Shown here one piece after another: positions 5,865 to 7,354 of a DNA stretch of 7,354 nt. This DNA is from Clostridia bacterium. GTDB taxonomy: Bacteria > Bacillota_A > Clostridia > Oscillospirales > CAG-272. The notes under the pieces are model-generated. The model did not search any database. It was not told the origin of the DNA and saw only the letters and a program-made list of their open reading frames with translations. The stretch lies in the NCBI GenBank assembly GCA_017462445.1, contig JAFTRB010000054.1, forward strand, positions 1-7,354, read 5' to 3'. A program made the position numbers and the translations under genes. Each line of letters opens with the position of its first letter. The stretch's first letter is position 1.

Positions 5865-6500
5865 ATGGAATTCAAGGTTTATCAAAAGGAATTGGAGCTT
5901 CAGTCCAGAGGCTGGATACCCACCTTCCACGACGTTTCACGCGAGTTTATCGAGATCGTTGAGGCATCCGGCATCAAGAACGGCACCGTTTGCATCGCAT
6001 CTCACCACACCACCTGCTCGGTTATGATTCAGGAATGCTCCCACGATATCGATTCCTTCGATCTCGAGTTTCTTCAGCACGACCTGCTCGACATCATGCG
6101 CAAGTTCATTCCCGACTATGTTGACGAGGGCGACTACCGTCATCCCGGCCCTATCCACGCTCAGTTCGGCAGATATGTAAAGGAGCCCGGCGACTTCACC
6201 TCTATGAACACCGACGGTCATCTTCGCTCGGTATTCTTTGGCAGAAGCGAGACTATGACCATCAAGGACGGCGTTCTTGACGGCGGTGAGTTTGCTCACA
6301 TCTACTTCGTTGACTGGGATCATGTACGCGCGCGCCGCAGACAGCTCAACATCACCGTTATGGGTACGACCGAGGACCTTCCCGAGGACAGACTCTATCG
6401 CGGCGGCGAGGTTATCGACACTCTCCACAAGTTCGACGAGGCAGAGAGCGCCTACGATCATCACTACACCCTCCAGCTTGACGCAAGATATAAGGACTAA
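5865..6500 (+). CDS. YjbQ/UPF0047 family protein, long variant
   Basis: A 211-residue cytoplasmic protein of the YjbQ (UPF0047) family, whose usual members are about 135-140 residues. The core motifs are recognisable: ASHHTTCSVMIQE (45-57; family HTTxxxxxNE), LEFLQHDLLDIM (67-78), YRHPGPIH (91-98), NTDGHLRSVFFGRS (115-128; family NxxAHLxAxLxGxS), IKDGVLDGGEFAHIYFVDWD (133-152; family GxLxLGTWQxIxxxExD) and RARRRQLNITVMG (155-167). Extra length comes from an insertion around 99-114 and from a C-terminal tail of about 44 residues (168-211). Some YjbQ proteins show weak thiamine-phosphate synthase activity, but the true role of the family is unsettled, and nothing here concerns thiamine. Its place between a sugar-phosphate isomerase and an aldolase suggests a role in the sugar pathway, perhaps on an unwanted side product or an intermediate. 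That is inference. AGGAG stands nine bases before the ATG, and it follows the SIS gene after 36 bases. Confidence 0.85.
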   Translation: MEFKVYQKELELQSRGWIPTFHDVSREFIEIVEASGIKNGTVCIASHHTTCSVMIQECSHDIDSFDLEFLQHDLLDIMRKFIPDYVDEGDYRHPGPIHAQFGRYVKEPGDFTSMNTDGHLRSVFFGRSETMTIKDGVLDGGEFAHIYFVDWDHVRARRRQLNITVMGTTEDLPEDRLYRGGEVIDTLHKFDEAESAYDHHYTLQLDARYKD

Positions 6501-6510
6501 GAGGTAAAAG

Positions 6511-7197
6511 ATGAGAATCATACTTGATACGGCGAACCTCGATGACATTCGCTATTTCAACGAGTATTTCCCCATTGAGGGAGTTACCACCAACCCCACC
6601 ATTCTCTCCAAGGAGGGCGGTGACATCGTGTCCCACCTCAAACAGATCCGCGCAATCATTGGCGAGAGCAAGGAGCTGCACATCCAGGTAACAGAGACCG
6701 ACTATGACAAAATGGTCGAGGAGGCTCGCGCCATCGTTGCCGCCTTTGGCAATAAGAAGAACACCTTCGTTAAAATTCCCGCCACCCCCGTGGGCATCAA
6801 GGCCTGTATGACTCTTGCCAAGGAGGGCTACGGCATCACCGTGACCGCAGTTCTCACCGCTGCGCAGGCTATGCTTGCCGCAAACGCAGGAGCTGCCTAT
6901 GTTGCCCCCTATGTCAGCCGTCTTGAGAACATCTGCGCCGACGGAGTCGGCACGGTTGCGGATATCTCCGAGCTGTTTGCCATCTCGGGCACCGATTGCC
7001 AGATTCTTGCAGCCTCCTTCAAGACCGCAAAGGAGGTGCTTGACTGCGCCGTTGTCGGCTGTCACACCGCCACGGTTGGCAGCGATATAATGCACAGACT
7101 CCTCCAGCACACCACCACCGACACCTCGATTGCAGGCTTTGCCGGTGACTGGGAAAAGGCCTTTGGCAAGACCACCCTTCTTGAGCTGCTGAAGTAA
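6511..7197 (+). CDS. fsa: Fructose-6-phosphate aldolase (FSA/TalC-type) class I aldolase
   Basis: A 228-residue TIM barrel of the small transaldolase/FSA family. It carries LDTANLDDI (5-13), VTTNPTIL (25-32), the Schiff-base lysine K88 in FVKIPAT (86-92), TAVLTAAQAMLAANAGAAYVAPYVSR (112-137), AASFKT (167-172) and a C-terminal DWEKAFGKTTLL (213-224). Two positions that separate true FSA from transaldolase are of the FSA type: Q59 in HIQV (transaldolases have Glu) and Y134 in VAPYVSR (transaldolases have Phe). E. coli FSA has Q59 and Y131 at these sites. By analogy it should cleave or form the bond between a dihydroxyacetone or related donor and an aldehyde phosphate, for example fructose 6-phosphate to dihydroxyacetone plus glyceraldehyde 3-phosphate. 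FSA can also use glycolaldehyde as donor to make D-arabinose 5-phosphate. GAGG lies just upstream of the start, ten bases after the YjbQ stop, so it is the fifth gene of the operon. The natural substrate here is unknown. Confidence 0.9.
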   Translation: MRIILDTANLDDIRYFNEYFPIEGVTTNPTILSKEGGDIVSHLKQIRAIIGESKELHIQVTETDYDKMVEEARAIVAAFGNKKNTFVKIPATPVGIKACMTLAKEGYGITVTAVLTAAQAMLAANAGAAYVAPYVSRLENICADGVGTVADISELFAISGTDCQILAASFKTAKEVLDCAVVGCHTATVGSDIMHRLLQHTTTDTSIAGFAGDWEKAFGKTTLLELLK

Positions 7198-7354
7198 TTT
7201 ATATTGGCACGGGGCTGAGTCATTAAGAATACCGATAAAACGGGATAAAAAGCGAAGGTTAAATGCAAAAATCTGTATTCTTAGTGCGAAGCGCCTTTCG
7301 GGGCTAGCTTGATTTAGAGCAGAAAGCGACGTTTACGACCAACAGGCGTATATG
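7198..7354. other. Intergenic region with inverted repeats, no gene seen
   Basis: No coding frame of useful length is convincing and no poly-T terminator follows the aldolase gene. The stretch has two structured parts: a 9-bp perfect inverted repeat (7224-7232 with 7275-7283) and a 6-bp stem with one mismatch and a four-base loop (7290-7305). The motif GGGGCT occurs twice (7211-7216 and 7300-7305). It may be an untranslated leader, a structured RNA or the edge of another element; the window ends too soon to tell. Confidence 0.5.
7224..7283. repeat. Inverted repeat TAAGAATAC / GTATTCTTA
   Basis: TAAGAATAC (7224-7232) is the exact reverse complement of GTATTCTTA (7275-7283), with 42 bases between. 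On the 3' side the arm is followed at once by GTGC (7284-7287), which can pair with GCAC at 7207-7210, leaving a 13-base bulge on the 5' side. The loop is A-rich and could hold a small CCG/CGG hairpin. It does not look like a terminator because no T run follows. Function is unknown. Confidence 0.45.

Noticed and set aside
7211..7290. GGGGCTGAG reminiscent of a tmRNA 5' end or a THI-box (TPP) riboswitch core
   Set aside because: The tmRNA TTCGAC segment, the TPP CTGAGA element and the second conserved TPP half are missing.
7290..7295. AGCGCC as the cleavage site of a glmS ribozyme, suggested by the amino-sugar genes
   Set aside because: The other conserved glmS core segments (such as the GACGAGG-type stretch) are absent.
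7263..7307. A 14-codon open frame MQKSVFLVRSAFRG as a leader peptide
   Set aside because: Only a weak GAAGG lies upstream, no regulated codon run is present, and it overlaps the inverted repeat.
7284..7354. GTGCG as the 5' end of a group II intron
   Set aside because: Five bases are too little evidence; no further intron domain or reverse transcriptase can be seen before the window ends.
1..7354. CRISPR arrays, tRNA or rRNA genes, insertion sequences and phage or defence genes
   Set aside because: None seen. The window is almost fully covered by metabolic genes and their control regions.

Overview
The window looks like chromosomal DNA from a gut-type anaerobic Clostridia-like Firmicute. The evidence is strong AGGAGG-type ribosome binding sites, near-consensus sigma-A-type promoters with extended -10 elements, about half G+C with heavy use of codons such as GAG, CTT, ATC and GGC, and protein variants that resemble Firmicutes families. 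This is inference; no rRNA or other taxonomic marker is present.

Left part (1-1965, minus strand): one operon read leftward. It runs from a NagA-like amidohydrolase (N-acetylglucosamine-6-phosphate deacetylase family) to a small cytoplasmic CBM9/DOMON-like protein joined to it by an ATGA overlap, then to the first 66 codons of a third gene cut by the window edge. That third gene may be a glucosamine-6-phosphate isomerase/deaminase-like protein (weak call). The theme is probably amino-sugar or glycan use.

Centre (1966-2169): a divergent control region with a consensus promoter for the nagA-like operon, a second promoter for a DeoR-family regulator, and between them a set of CGAAAG-type repeats spaced exactly 11 bp apart.

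Right part (2170-7197, plus strand): the DeoR-family regulator, then a five-gene operon with its own near-consensus promoter. The genes are an FGGY sugar kinase, a triosephosphate-isomerase paralogue, a KdsD/GutQ-like SIS sugar-phosphate isomerase without CBS domains, a long YjbQ/UPF0047 protein, and a fructose-6-phosphate-aldolase-type class I aldolase. The 11-bp repeat series recurs just downstream of the kinase promoter, so the DeoR protein very likely controls this operon and itself. The gene set suggests a pathway in which a ketose is phosphorylated, isomerised twice and cleaved or fed into sugar-phosphate metabolism. A four-carbon sugar (erythrulose-like) route is the most natural guess because TIM paralogues act as L-erythrulose-1-phosphate isomerases elsewhere. 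The substrate is not proven, and no transporter or dehydrogenase is in the window.

Right end (7198-7354): 157 bases with no convincing gene, holding a 9-bp perfect inverted repeat and a smaller hairpin that may belong to a structured RNA or to the leader of the next unit.
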